The position numbers and the translations under genes are program-made. Below the pieces are notes generated by a model that was not told where the DNA came from, searched no databases, and worked only from the letters and a program-made list of their open reading frames with translations. Below are positions 17,188 to 25,527 of a stretch of 64,000 nt of DNA, piece after piece (positions within the stretch are counted from its first letter, which is position 1; every line of letters starts with the position of its first letter). The stretch comes from Microbacterium arborescens (GTDB lineage Bacteria; Actinomycetota; Actinomycetes; Actinomycetales; Microbacteriaceae), in NCBI RefSeq assembly GCF_030369635.1, contig NZ_CP128474.1, positions 1,116,001 through 1,180,000 of the forward strand. Direction: 5' to 3'.

Positions 17188-17746
17188 GCTGCCGCGGCTC
17201 CTCATCGGGATGTGCGCCTCTTCTGCCCTCATCTCGCTGCTGCCCGAACTCGCGCGGATGCGCGCAGCCGCTGCCGGCTGCGCCGTCGTGATGACGCCGT
17301 CGGCCGCGCGTCTCATGTCGCCCGCTTTGACCGGTTCGGTGATGAACTGCCCGGTCTACGTCGAGGTCGACGAGCCCACGGGCGGGGTCCCACGTCATCG
17401 CTCTCTCGCTGCCGACAGCGATATTGCGCTGGTCGCTCCCGCCACGCTGAACACCCTGAGCAGCCTTGCCGTCGCTTCGACGAGCAACCTCCTCACGCTG
17501 ACCCTGGCGAACTTCGGCGGCCCGGTCGGCCTGCTCCCCGTTCTGAACGACGAGATGCGATCCCGACCCGCCGTGCAACGCGTTCTCGACCAGTTGGCGG
17601 CCGACGGGTTCGCGTTCCCTCCCGAAGAGCCCGGGGCGGCGCGAGACCTGAGCGGCCGAGCGCAGGCGGGGGTCAGCCGGCACGGTCTGAACAAGCTCGT
17701 CGCGCAGCTCGCGACGCGCGCCGAGGAGGCGAGCCGTGACGACTGA
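17177..17746 (+). CDS. LanD-type flavoprotein, peptidyl-cysteine decarboxylase
   Basis: A 189-residue HFCD-family protein: N-terminal LLIGMCASSAL nucleotide-binding strand, the active-site His in HRSLAADSDIALVAPATLNTL (about 75-95), and the LNDEM motif corresponding to the substrate-recognition PxMNxxM clamp. The family (EpiD, MrsD, TvaF) oxidatively decarboxylates a C-terminal Cys to an enethiol. The precursor two genes upstream ends in Cys, matching that reaction. The gene overlaps both neighbours. Confidence 0.85.
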   Translation: MPPRLPRLLIGMCASSALISLLPELARMRAAAAGCAVVMTPSAARLMSPALTGSVMNCPVYVEVDEPTGGVPRHRSLAADSDIALVAPATLNTLSSLAVASTSNLLTLTLANFGGPVGLLPVLNDEMRSRPAVQRVLDQLAADGFAFPPEEPGAARDLSGRAQAGVSRHGLNKLVAQLATRAEEASRDD

Positions 17747-18983
17747 ATCTCGAACGAGGGAGGAGCTCGCGCCAGCGCGACTGCTCGGTCCGGATCTGTT
17801 GCGCGGCGTCGGCATCATCCTGCTCCTGCTCACCAACGTTCCGCTGATCCTGACTCCGATCCGGTACGAACAGGTCGTGGGCGCGAGCCCGTTCACGGGT
17901 GTCCCCGTGGACGACGCCGCGATCATGCTGTTCCTCAGCGTCCCCACCATGACAGGCATGGGGATGTTCGTTCTCGCGATGGGGCATGGTCTCGCCCGGG
18001 CGGGGGCCGGGCGGCGAGAGTTCCGATACGCGATCATCCGGCTCGGCGCGATCGGGGTGGTCGGACTGCTCCACGGATTGTTGGTCTGGTGGGGTGACAT
18101 CCTCCTCTACTACTTCATCGCCGGTGTGATCGCGTTGTACTTCCGGTTCCGCCAACCGATCGCTCAGATAGCGATCGGAGCGAGCATCACGATGTTCCCT
18201 CTCGTGCTCGTCGTCTCCGATCTGCTGGCGCGCATCGGAACCCGCGGCGACGGTGCCACCAACGCGATGTCCGCCGTCTCAGACGCCTATCGCGGTCTGC
18301 AGGCGGATGCGGCGAGCGCCTACGGTTCGCACGATGCGGGGGCGATTCTGCAGCAGCGGCTGACGGATTGGCTCGTCTACATGCAGGACTTCGCCCCGGT
18401 CGGACTGCCGCAGCTCGTCGGGCTTCTGTTGATCGGCATCGGGATCTCGCGCCTCCGGGCTGCGGGATCGACAGTGCTGAAGACTGGGCGGGCGCGCTCC
18501 GTCCTCGTGATCGCGGTGGTGGTCGCGGGTGCGGCCTACCTCTATCAGCTCGGGGTTCAGATTCTGCTGCCCCATGACACCGGCGTGCTGAGTGCGCTCT
18601 CGACATGGTGCCAGGTCATCGCGCCTCCCGTTCTCGCGGTCGCGATGTACGTGTTGATCCTCATGCGGGAGACGCGTCTGTCTGCGTCCCCGCTGGTTCG
18701 AGCCGTGGCCGCGATGGGGCGATACCCGTTGTCGATCTACATCTTCACGAGCATCATCTGCGCCGTCGCGGCGTACGGATTCGGCTACTACGGCCGCGTC
18801 TCGGCGAGCGGAGCGGTCGCCATCGGAGTGGTGCTGACGATCGTGTTCGCGCTCCTGTCGATCGCTATGGATCGTGCCGGAAAACAGGGGCCGATGGAGA
18901 GCCTCATCCGGCTCGTCGTGAAGCGGCGGCAACCGGATCAGGCACAGGCAACGAGCAGAGGAGAGGGCACGTGGAATCGATAG
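17736..18983 (+). CDS. DUF418 multi-pass membrane protein
   Basis: A 415-residue protein starting at GTG 17736 with GAGGAGG upstream, inside the decarboxylase gene. It has about ten membrane segments, an early LLGPDLLRGVGIILLLLTN and the LHGLLVWWGDILLYYFIAGV block typical of the DUF418/acyltransferase-like family. Such proteins may modify or export small molecules. In this operon it could acylate, export or give immunity to the lanthipeptide; none of these is shown by sequence. Confidence 0.72.
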   Translation: MTTESRTREELAPARLLGPDLLRGVGIILLLLTNVPLILTPIRYEQVVGASPFTGVPVDDAAIMLFLSVPTMTGMGMFVLAMGHGLARAGAGRREFRYAIIRLGAIGVVGLLHGLLVWWGDILLYYFIAGVIALYFRFRQPIAQIAIGASITMFPLVLVVSDLLARIGTRGDGATNAMSAVSDAYRGLQADAASAYGSHDAGAILQQRLTDWLVYMQDFAPVGLPQLVGLLLIGIGISRLRAAGSTVLKTGRARSVLVIAVVVAGAAYLYQLGVQILLPHDTGVLSALSTWCQVIAPPVLAVAMYVLILMRETRLSASPLVRAVAAMGRYPLSIYIFTSIICAVAAYGFGYYGRVSASGAVAIGVVLTIVFALLSIAMDRAGKQGPMESLIRLVVKRRQPDQAQATSRGEGTWNR

Positions 18984-19372
18984 CGCGTTTCCGTTCGACG
19001 ATGACCACCGCGGGACGAGTCGCGGCGACGGAGAAATCGCCGGTGAGTGCCGAGCACGTCGCGTTCGCGCTCGCATCGGAGAGCGCTGCCGAGCATCCGG
19101 TGGCCGGTCGCGTGCGCGAGTACGGCGACCTGCGGGGGTGGGGGTCGGGGGATGAGCGCCGCGGCCTCGCCGAGCGCATCGGACTGCGTCGCCGCCCCGC
19201 CTGCGAACCGACGCTTCAACGTGAGATCGAACGAGCCGCCGCGGGAGGAGACCCGGACGTCCGTGCGGTCCTCCGTTCGATGCACCGGCGGGGGGAGCTG
19301 GTCGATCTTTCCGAATTCGTGTCGGCGTCGGGTCTTGATCTCGCCGGCTGGCTGGGGGCCGATGATGACTGA
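18971..19372 (+). CDS. Orphan 133-residue protein within the class V operon
   Basis: Starts at GTG 18971, 6 bases after AGAGGAGAGGG, and overlaps both the DUF418 gene and the ATPase gene. It is soluble, charged and helical, with SAEHVAFALASESAAEHP and a C-terminal block LRSMHRRGELVDLSEFVSAS ending in GADDD. No family is recognised. Its fixed place inside a fully overlapping operon says it is expressed and probably needed. It is a candidate for the missing third class V component (a cyclase-type LanX) or an immunity/adaptor protein. Confidence 0.6.
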   Translation: MESIARFRSTMTTAGRVAATEKSPVSAEHVAFALASESAAEHPVAGRVREYGDLRGWGSGDERRGLAERIGLRRRPACEPTLQREIERAAAGGDPDVRAVLRSMHRRGELVDLSEFVSASGLDLAGWLGADDD

Positions 19373-20111
19373 TCCGACCCGGTCACGGACCGCCCTCACG
19401 CTGCGGGGCGTGACGAAGACGATCGACGCGTCGCGGATCCTCGACGGCGTCACCTTCGATGTCCCCGTCGGGCAGGTCGTCGGACTGATGGGGCCGAACG
19501 GTGCCGGCAAGACCACGCTCATGCGCAGTCTCGCCGGGCTGTACGAGCTCAGCTCGGGAAGCGCGCTCGTCGACGGTCACGCCGCGGGCAGTCCCGAGGC
19601 GCGACGCGCGCTGAGCCTGATGCCGGAAGACCCCGACCTCTATCCCGGGCTCAGCGTCATCGAACACGTGCGTCTGGTCGAAGGTCTGAACCGTGTCACG
19701 ACGACCGCGCAAGCACGCGCGGCGCTGCTCGAGAGATACGACCTCGCCGACAAGCGCGACTCACTCCCGCACGAACTGTCGCAGGGCATGCGACGGAAGC
19801 TGGCGCTGATCCTCGCGCTCACGAAAGGATCACGAATCCTCCTTCTCGACGAACCGTTCAACGGTCTGGATCCCGTCTCGTCCCGCGAGCTGCGCGACGA
19901 AGTTCGCCGATTGTCTGAGCAAGGATGCACGGTTCTCATCTCCATGCACGGGCTCGGCGATCTGGAGAAGATCGCCGATCGGGCGCTGATGCTGTACGCC
20001 GGTCGCCTCGTCCACGACATGAGAGTGAGGCCGGCCGAGGGCGAGTCCGGAGAGTCGCTCGAGGACGCCTACCTCCGCGTCGTGGGGACGATGAGCCGTG
20101 GCTCCGCCTAG
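19365..20111 (+). CDS. ABC transporter ATP-binding protein of class V cluster
   Basis: A 248-residue ATPase (ATG at 19365, or 19362 directly before). Walker A GPNGAGKT, signature LSQGMRRKL, Walker B ILLLDEP, switch His in SMHGL. It overlaps the orphan gene upstream and the permease gene downstream. Likely export or immunity for the modified peptide. There is no C39 leader peptidase domain, so leader removal needs another protease. Confidence 0.87.
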   Translation: MTDPTRSRTALTLRGVTKTIDASRILDGVTFDVPVGQVVGLMGPNGAGKTTLMRSLAGLYELSSGSALVDGHAAGSPEARRALSLMPEDPDLYPGLSVIEHVRLVEGLNRVTTTAQARAALLERYDLADKRDSLPHELSQGMRRKLALILALTKGSRILLLDEPFNGLDPVSSRELRDEVRRLSEQGCTVLISMHGLGDLEKIADRALMLYAGRLVHDMRVRPAEGESGESLEDAYLRVVGTMSRGSA

Positions 20112-21684
20112 CGCTGCGCGCCGTTCCGCGACGACCGCCGCCGTCGCGCTCGTCACCGCCTATGCACGTATGCGGATCCGTGACCTGCGCGTGCTCCTCC
20201 TCAATCCGCTCGCTCTGGTGCTCTCGGCGGTCGGCGTGGTCGGCTACCTGTGGATCCTCGTCAGCCAGGGTGACGACATCTCTGGAGGAGACCAGACTCC
20301 CGGGGTGCGCTTGGCGGGTCTCGGCCTGGGCCTGATCTTGCCGCTCGTCGTATTGACGGCGCAGCGCGGCTCACCGCTGCGGCTGCGCCCCGGAGACGTG
20401 TCGTGGGTTCTGGCGAGCCGCGACGGTCCGGTCCTCGTGCTGCTGACCCACGCGCTCGGAACAGCGGCTATGGGATTCATCGGGGCATCGGCGGCTAGCG
20501 CGATCGCCCTCGTCCTGCGCGGCGAGCCACCTCAGCTGGGCCTGGTCTCGGGTGTGGCGCTCACGAGCATCCTCCTCCTCATCCGTTCGGTGTCGTTGTC
20601 GGCGCACGCTCTCGGGCACCGGGTCTCGAAGCATGGTCGAGCCGCGCTCGTCGGTGTTGCGAGTGCGTGGGCGATCCTGTGGGGAGTCCTGAACGCCGCG
20701 GCATACGCCGGTCTCGTGCCCGACGACGGCCCGTTCGCATGGGCACTGGCAGCGGTTGCCCAGCCGATCGCCGCGGTCGTGTCTCCGGAATCGGCGGATC
20801 TCACGGTGAGCGCGGGGTTCATCGTTCTCGCGGCGATCGCGGTGTCGGTGCTCGCCGCGAAGCCGCGGGTGTTCGTCGAACCGGCGGTCCAAGAGAGCAT
20901 CCTCGCGAATCAGCTGTCGAAGGCTCTTTCGGGTGGACCATCGTCTGCCCTGCAGAGTAGGGGATATGCGGTCGGGATGAGGTCGTGGGACCGATGGCCG
21001 TCCCGCCCGATTCCGGCGGTTCTGGTGAGTCACCTCGCTCAGATTCGTCGCCGCCGGTGGCAGTACCCGGCCACCGCGGTCGTGCTGATCGCGGTGGTGT
21101 CACTGTGCATGCTCTCCGGGGGAGTCGTGCCGGTGACCGTCGGGGTGGTCATCGCGGTGCTCCTTCCCTGCGTGTCGGCGGCATCTCAGCTCGCCGCGGC
21201 GGATCTGGATCACCAGCATCTGCTTCTGGCCGATGTGTCCGTGGTCAGGACGGGCCTCGCCGGTGTGCTGCTGAACGCGTTCTTTGACCTGGTCGTGGCA
21301 GCGCCCGCGGTGATCCTGGGCGTGTCCATCCAATTCGGCCACGTGGGGTGGGGCATCGCCTACATGGTTCCCCTGGCGGCCTTCTTCGTGTGCTCATCGC
21401 TCGCCGGCGTGGGCGCGCGAGCGTTCTCGGAAGCGCCGATCGGGCGGGCGATCGCGGGGCTGCTCCTCAGCGCTGCCCCGCTCTTGATCGCGGTGTCGAG
21501 TGTTCTCGGCTACGGCGATGATCACGTCGCGTGCCGATCGTGGGTGACGATCGCCGGCACAGTGATCGTGGCCGCGGTCCTGTACCTCGGACTGGCGTTC
21601 GCGGTGTTCCGCTCGGCTCTGCCCGGGGCACGGCCGGGCGGGACGCCGGCGTCGACGGTCACCGAGCGGGTAGACGTGCGATGA
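20098..21684 (+). CDS. ABC transporter permease of class V cluster
   Basis: A 528-residue membrane protein from GTG 20098, with about twelve hydrophobic segments in two halves and a soluble linker (about 255-320). It pairs with the ATPase whose gene it overlaps by 14 bases. Its 3' end overlaps the convergent histidine kinase gene by 26 bases. Role in export or self-protection is inferred from position. Confidence 0.8.
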   Translation: MAPPSAARRSATTAAVALVTAYARMRIRDLRVLLLNPLALVLSAVGVVGYLWILVSQGDDISGGDQTPGVRLAGLGLGLILPLVVLTAQRGSPLRLRPGDVSWVLASRDGPVLVLLTHALGTAAMGFIGASAASAIALVLRGEPPQLGLVSGVALTSILLLIRSVSLSAHALGHRVSKHGRAALVGVASAWAILWGVLNAAAYAGLVPDDGPFAWALAAVAQPIAAVVSPESADLTVSAGFIVLAAIAVSVLAAKPRVFVEPAVQESILANQLSKALSGGPSSALQSRGYAVGMRSWDRWPSRPIPAVLVSHLAQIRRRRWQYPATAVVLIAVVSLCMLSGGVVPVTVGVVIAVLLPCVSAASQLAAADLDHQHLLLADVSVVRTGLAGVLLNAFFDLVVAAPAVILGVSIQFGHVGWGIAYMVPLAAFFVCSSLAGVGARAFSEAPIGRAIAGLLLSAAPLLIAVSSVLGYGDDHVACRSWVTIAGTVIVAAVLYLGLAFAVFRSALPGARPGGTPASTVTERVDVR

Positions 21685-22840
21685 GCGTCCATCCGTCGTC
21701 GGTCGGGCCAGACGTGAAGTCACCCCCGGACACGGCGACGCGCTCGCGCAGACGGTCGAGTCCGTAACCGGACGATGGGATGCCGTTCGTCATCGGCGCG
21801 GGACCGGTGGTGTTCGCCATCTCGAGCCGGACATCGTCGCCGAGGATCTCGAGAGTGATCCTCACCGAGGTGTTCTCGGGCGCGTGTTTGGCGATGTTCG
21901 TGGTCCCCTCGCGTATCAGGTGAACGAGGGTCTGCTCGATCGTCGACGACACCGAGCCTTCGGTGGATCGCACGCTGATCGTCGCTCCCAGCTGCACGAG
22001 CGCATCGCGGGCCTCGTCGAGTGCCGAGTCGATGCTCGCCGGCTGTTCGTCGACAGGCCCGGTGAGAGAGCCGTCATCGTCGCGCACGATCCTCAGCATC
22101 CTGCGGATGTCGGCGAGCGCCTGGTCTGCGCCGGCGCGGATCGCGCGAACGGACTGGTCGCGCAGGGCTTCGTCGTCGACGCGCTCGAGGACCCTCGCGT
22201 GCATCGAGACGAGCGTGATGTCGTGCGCGATGATGTCGTGCAACTCGTCTGCAATGCGATCTCTCTCAGCTTCGATCGCCGCCGAGCGTGCCTGCGCCAG
22301 AGCGGCGACGTCACCCGCCAGGCGCAGCTCGCGCCCGTGCGCCGCACGCAGCGCCCAGCCGATGGAGGCGGAGATCGCGACCACGAGTGCCAGCGCAGGC
22401 AGCGCCGTGTTCGCGAAGATCCCGAGGACGGTGCTCGCCAGGATCGTGAGGCTCAGCGTCGCGACGACGTAGATCGCCACGAACCACAGCGGGCTCGTGT
22501 AGACCACGAGGCCGGCAACGCCGGCGAGGTAGAGGACATCGCTGCCGTCCTGGCCCGCGGTGATCTGCACGAGCGCGATGAGCAGGAGGCTGGTCGCTGC
22601 TGCCGCGGGCCACCAGATGAACAGTGCCGTGGCGAGCATCGCGGGCAACCCGAACATCAGACCACGCCAGGCGACGCTCGGATCGGTGATGACCAGGACG
22701 ACGTCGACGACGAGCATCATGGCCAGCACGAGGAGCAGGGCGATGCGTCCCCAGGAAGGCAGGGCGGTGAACCCACGCGTGTCCGCGCCCACGTGGGCCG
22801 GCGCGTGCCTGTGCCGCAGTCTCCTCTGGCGCTCCGTCAC
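21659..22840 (-). CDS. Sensor histidine kinase, NarL/LuxR-type two-component system
   Basis: A 393-residue kinase of the HisKA_3 class. The N-terminal half has about six membrane segments (about 30-165); the phosphoacceptor His lies in ERDRIADELHDIIAHDITLV at about 198-217; the HATPase block (LIREGTTNIAKHAPENT, then GYGLDRLRERV) closes the protein. The GTG start abuts GGGAGG, a tight spacing, so a slightly later start is possible. Its partner regulator is divergent at 23093. A 30-codon peptide gene ends 30 bases upstream on the same strand. Confidence 0.86.
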   Translation of the reverse strand: MTERQRRLRHRHAPAHVGADTRGFTALPSWGRIALLLVLAMMLVVDVVLVITDPSVAWRGLMFGLPAMLATALFIWWPAAAATSLLLIALVQITAGQDGSDVLYLAGVAGLVVYTSPLWFVAIYVVATLSLTILASTVLGIFANTALPALALVVAISASIGWALRAAHGRELRLAGDVAALAQARSAAIEAERDRIADELHDIIAHDITLVSMHARVLERVDDEALRDQSVRAIRAGADQALADIRRMLRIVRDDDGSLTGPVDEQPASIDSALDEARDALVQLGATISVRSTEGSVSSTIEQTLVHLIREGTTNIAKHAPENTSVRITLEILGDDVRLEMANTTGPAPMTNGIPSSGYGLDRLRERVAVSGGDFTSGPTDDGWTLIARLPAR

Positions 22841-22870
22841 CCTCCCATCATGCCCGGAAGGGTGCTCGGG

Positions 22871-22963
22871 TCACTTGCAGATTCCGAGCAGGCGGCACAG
22901 CTCCCGCATGATCGGTCCCGCCGGTCGCATCTCCCCGGTGAACATGAAGAGTTCCGTGAACAT
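22871..22963 (-). CDS. 30-residue peptide gene preceding the histidine kinase
   Basis: An ATG with AGGAGA 5 bases upstream opens a 30-codon frame in the leader region of the kinase operon. The peptide begins MFTELFMFTGEM, has a central RPAGPIM and ends CRLLGICK with Cys at 23 and 29. It has no signal peptide and is not homologous to the class V precursor. Candidates are an autoinducing or sensed peptide for the kinase, a second RiPP-like substrate, or a translational leader. Coding is supported by the ribosome binding site and codon choice (GC at third positions), not by homology. Confidence 0.5.
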   Translation of the reverse strand: MFTELFMFTGEMRPAGPIMRELCRLLGICK

Positions 22964-23092
22964 CGATTCTCCTAACGAGGGTCCTCGGAGGAGGATGTCG
23001 GACGTGCATGCCGATGCACTGCGGCCCGAGGTATCGGAATTCACATACTTAGGTATTAACCCGATTGTCGAGATGCTCCTTAGGATTACGGC
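22964..23092 (-). promoter_or_regulatory. Divergent control region between kinase operon and regulator
   Basis: This 129-base region must hold promoters for both directions. It contains an ATAC...GTAT inverted repeat (ATACTTAGGTAT, 23045-23056) and a second TTAGG-ATTA element at about 23080-23088 that repeats the TTAGG-TATTA core about 30 bases earlier. These may be binding sites for the LuxR-type regulator encoded next door or for the TetR receptor at 24826; this is inference. Confidence 0.4.
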
Positions 23093-23773
23093 GTGGGGGC
23101 CACGCGGGTGTTGATTGCCGATGACGAAGCGCTCGTCCGTCATGCTCTCCGCGTTTTCGTTGAAACCAGCGATGACATGAGCGTCGTCGGCGAAGCGGTC
23201 GACGGTGAGGGCGCGGTCGCTGCGACGGGGGAACTCCGGCCCGACGTCGTACTGATGGATCTGCAGATGCCCAAACTGTCGGGGATCGAAGCCACGCGTC
23301 AGATCACGACGGCGTTCCCGGATGTGCGCGTGCTCGCCGTCACGACGTTCTCGACCGAGCGGCACGTCGTGCCGGCCCTGCGCGCGGGGGCGTCCGGGTA
23401 TCTCGTGAAAGACACCGACCCGGACGACATCCTGGCCGCGATCCGCGAGGTGCATGCCGGTCGTTCGGTGATGTCACCGCGCGTCACGCGCGACCTCATC
23501 CGCTCCGTCCGCGCCGACCCTGTCGCAGTCGGTGGCGCGCCGGTGCCGTCGCCGCTCACGGCGCGTGAGCTGTCGATCGTGAAAGCGCTCGCTCAAGGGC
23601 GGTCGAATTCCGAGATCGCACGTCAGCTGCATCTTGCCGAACCCACCGTCAAGGCTCACCTCGGTCGCATCATGACCAAATGGGGAGTGCGCGATCGCGT
23701 GCAAGTGCTCATTTACGCGATGACCAAACAGGTCATCGACGTCGACGCGCTCGATCTCCGACCTCCCGATTGA
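23093..23773 (+). CDS. NarL/LuxR-family response regulator
   Basis: A 226-residue protein from GTG 23093. Receiver domain at about 1-120 with acidic pair DDE near residue 8-10, phosphoacceptor Asp in DVVLMDLQMPKLSG, the Thr in VTTFSTE and the Lys in YLVKDTD. LuxR HTH at about 155-215 (LTARELSIVKALAQGRSNSEIARQLHLAEPTVKAHLGRIMTKWGVRDRVQ). It is divergent from its probable kinase and is likely to control the class V operon. Confidence 0.9.
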   Translation: MGATRVLIADDEALVRHALRVFVETSDDMSVVGEAVDGEGAVAATGELRPDVVLMDLQMPKLSGIEATRQITTAFPDVRVLAVTTFSTERHVVPALRAGASGYLVKDTDPDDILAAIREVHAGRSVMSPRVTRDLIRSVRADPVAVGGAPVPSPLTARELSIVKALAQGRSNSEIARQLHLAEPTVKAHLGRIMTKWGVRDRVQVLIYAMTKQVIDVDALDLRPPD

Positions 23774-23858
23774 TCGTTGGGGAGCCGGCTGAGGGGCGAA
23801 GTCGACACTGCTCGCGAATCCGCGGGTTCGATCGGGAGAGATCGGGGGGGGGGATCGT

Positions 23859-24779
23859 ATGGCATCGTCGGTGGCTGTTATCGGCGGGTCGGGATTCATC
23901 GGCCGCCACGTGACGGAGGAGCTCGCGCGGTCGGGATTCGCGCCGCTCATCCTCAGCCGAGGCCGAGGCGGGGAGCGTTCCGATCGGATGCGGCGCGTCG
24001 ATATCACCGACGGCGTGCGGCCGCTGCGCGAGGCGATCTCGGGATCGGTCGCCGTGGTCAATGCAGCGAGTCACGTGGGCGATGACGAACGGGAGCAGCG
24101 CCGCGTGAACGTCGACGGCGTGGCGCATATCGTTGAGGCGACGACGTCGCTCGGCATCCCTCTCGTGCACGTCAGCACGGCGGGGATTTACGGGGGACTG
24201 GCGGTCTCAGGCGGCACCGAGGGGCAGTATCCGATCCACCCGGAGTCCGAGCTCAGCGTGACGCGAGCGCGCGGCGACGCGATCGCGTCCGCCGGCGGCG
24301 CGACGGTGCTGCGTCCCCTGTTCATCACCGGGGCGGGCGACGCGCACTTCCTTCTGCGACTGCTCGCCGCTCACATCGCGCTGGGCGCGTGGATCGAGGA
24401 CGGCGCCGCGCGCTTGTCCGTGGCGTCTGCCAACCTGGTCGCCCGGGCGGCAGTCGCTGCGATGGGGCATCGCCTGGATGGTGGAACGGGCGGCGTGGTG
24501 CATGTCGTGCCCGACCGACCGGTCGCCGTGAGAGATCTCCTCTCGCCGATCCTCGCCGAGTGGGGGAGGCTTCCCTCGCGGTCGCTGAGCGCCGCCGATG
24601 CCGCCGCTGTGCTGGAAGCGCGCGGCATCCCGGCACGAAAGATCGCGCAGTTCGCTCACGACTACTTCCTGTCGTCCGAGCGTCTCGGCGCTCTCGTGCC
24701 CGATGCGGGAAGCCGCAACGGGCACCTGACCGATGCCGCGCTTTCGTGGTACCTCCAGCACGGGCGATCGGCGCGCTGA
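23859..24779 (+). CDS. NAD-dependent epimerase/dehydratase (extended SDR)
   Basis: A 306-residue protein with Rossmann motif GGSGFIGRHV at residues 8-17 and the AASHVGDDE segment after strand 4. HVSTAGIYGG is where catalytic Ser and Tyr would lie; the usual YxxxK is not clear, so activity may differ from classic epimerases. The gene is next to an ArpA-like receptor and an AvrD-like synthase. In known butyrolactone and related signalling loci a reductase of this fold finishes the signal molecule; that role is inferred here. Confidence 0.75.
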   Translation: MASSVAVIGGSGFIGRHVTEELARSGFAPLILSRGRGGERSDRMRRVDITDGVRPLREAISGSVAVVNAASHVGDDEREQRRVNVDGVAHIVEATTSLGIPLVHVSTAGIYGGLAVSGGTEGQYPIHPESELSVTRARGDAIASAGGATVLRPLFITGAGDAHFLLRLLAAHIALGAWIEDGAARLSVASANLVARAAVAAMGHRLDGGTGGVVHVVPDRPVAVRDLLSPILAEWGRLPSRSLSAADAAAVLEARGIPARKIAQFAHDYFLSSERLGALVPDAGSRNGHLTDAALSWYLQHGRSAR

Positions 24780-24825
24780 ACGCGTGAGCACCAGCCCCGC
24801 ACCGGCCAGGGAATAATGGGCTCTC

Positions 24826-25527
24826 GTGCGCAAGGATGAAGCAAACCGCGAGACCCCGACGGCTGTACGGCGGACGCCGCAGCAGAGCCGCTCGCAGGAA
24901 ACCCAGCGCGCGGTGGTCGAGGGTGCCGCAAGGGTGTTCGATCGGGAGGGATACGGCAAAGCCAGCCTCTCGATGATCGTCGAGGAATCGGGGATCTCCC
25001 AGGGCTCGATGTACTTCCACTTCAAATCGAAGGAGCAGATCGCGCTCGCGGTGATCAACGAGCAGCACGCCCGGTCTTTGCCGCTTCTGACGGATGCCGC
25101 TGACTCGTCACCCGGCGTCTTCGAGCGATTGGTTTCGGTGTCGCGCGCCATGGCGGACCAGCTGCGTGACGATGCCGTCGTGCGTGCCGGCATCCGGTTG
25201 GCGATGGAAGAAGGCGCCCTCGGTGCGCCGGCCGGCAACTTCTACCTCAACTGGGTGGAGATGACGAGTGCGATGCTGGCGCCTGCGCTGGAACGGGGGG
25301 AGCTCACGAGCGGGCTGTCTCCCGAGGCGCTGGCGAAGTCGCTGATCGGCTTCTTCACGGGAGTGCAGCTCATGTCGCAGGCGACGAGTGCTCGTGACGA
25401 CCTGCTCACCGGTCTCCGCGACATGTGGCTTCTCGCCGTTGACGCGATGGTGCGTGCCGCCGATCGCGATGGTGCCGTTCACATCGTCGAGACGGCTTTC
25501 CGCGTCGACTCCGCTCAGCGGGAGTAA
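24826..25527 (+). CDS. TetR-family regulator, gamma-butyrolactone receptor (ArpA)-like
   Basis: A 233-residue protein from GTG 24826. The HTH is at about 25-70 (RAVVEGAARVFDREGYGKAS, then ISQGSMYFHFKSKEQIALAVI). The ligand domain carries VFERLVSVSRAMADQL, VVRAGIRLAMEEGALG and NWVEMTSAMLAPALERGEL, the pattern of ArpA/ScbR butyrolactone receptors. Such receptors repress promoters until the signal binds. Its 3' end overlaps the convergent AvrD-like gene by 13 bases. Confidence 0.78.
   Translation: MRKDEANRETPTAVRRTPQQSRSQETQRAVVEGAARVFDREGYGKASLSMIVEESGISQGSMYFHFKSKEQIALAVINEQHARSLPLLTDAADSSPGVFERLVSVSRAMADQLRDDAVVRAGIRLAMEEGALGAPAGNFYLNWVEMTSAMLAPALERGELTSGLSPEALAKSLIGFFTGVQLMSQATSARDDLLTGLRDMWLLAVDAMVRAADRDGAVHIVETAFRVDSAQRE

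Noticed and set aside
14881..17746. Thioamitide (thioviridamide-type) cluster
   Set aside because: APH, HopA1 and LanD homologues also occur there, but no YcaO or TfuA gene is present, so class V lanthipeptide is the better call.
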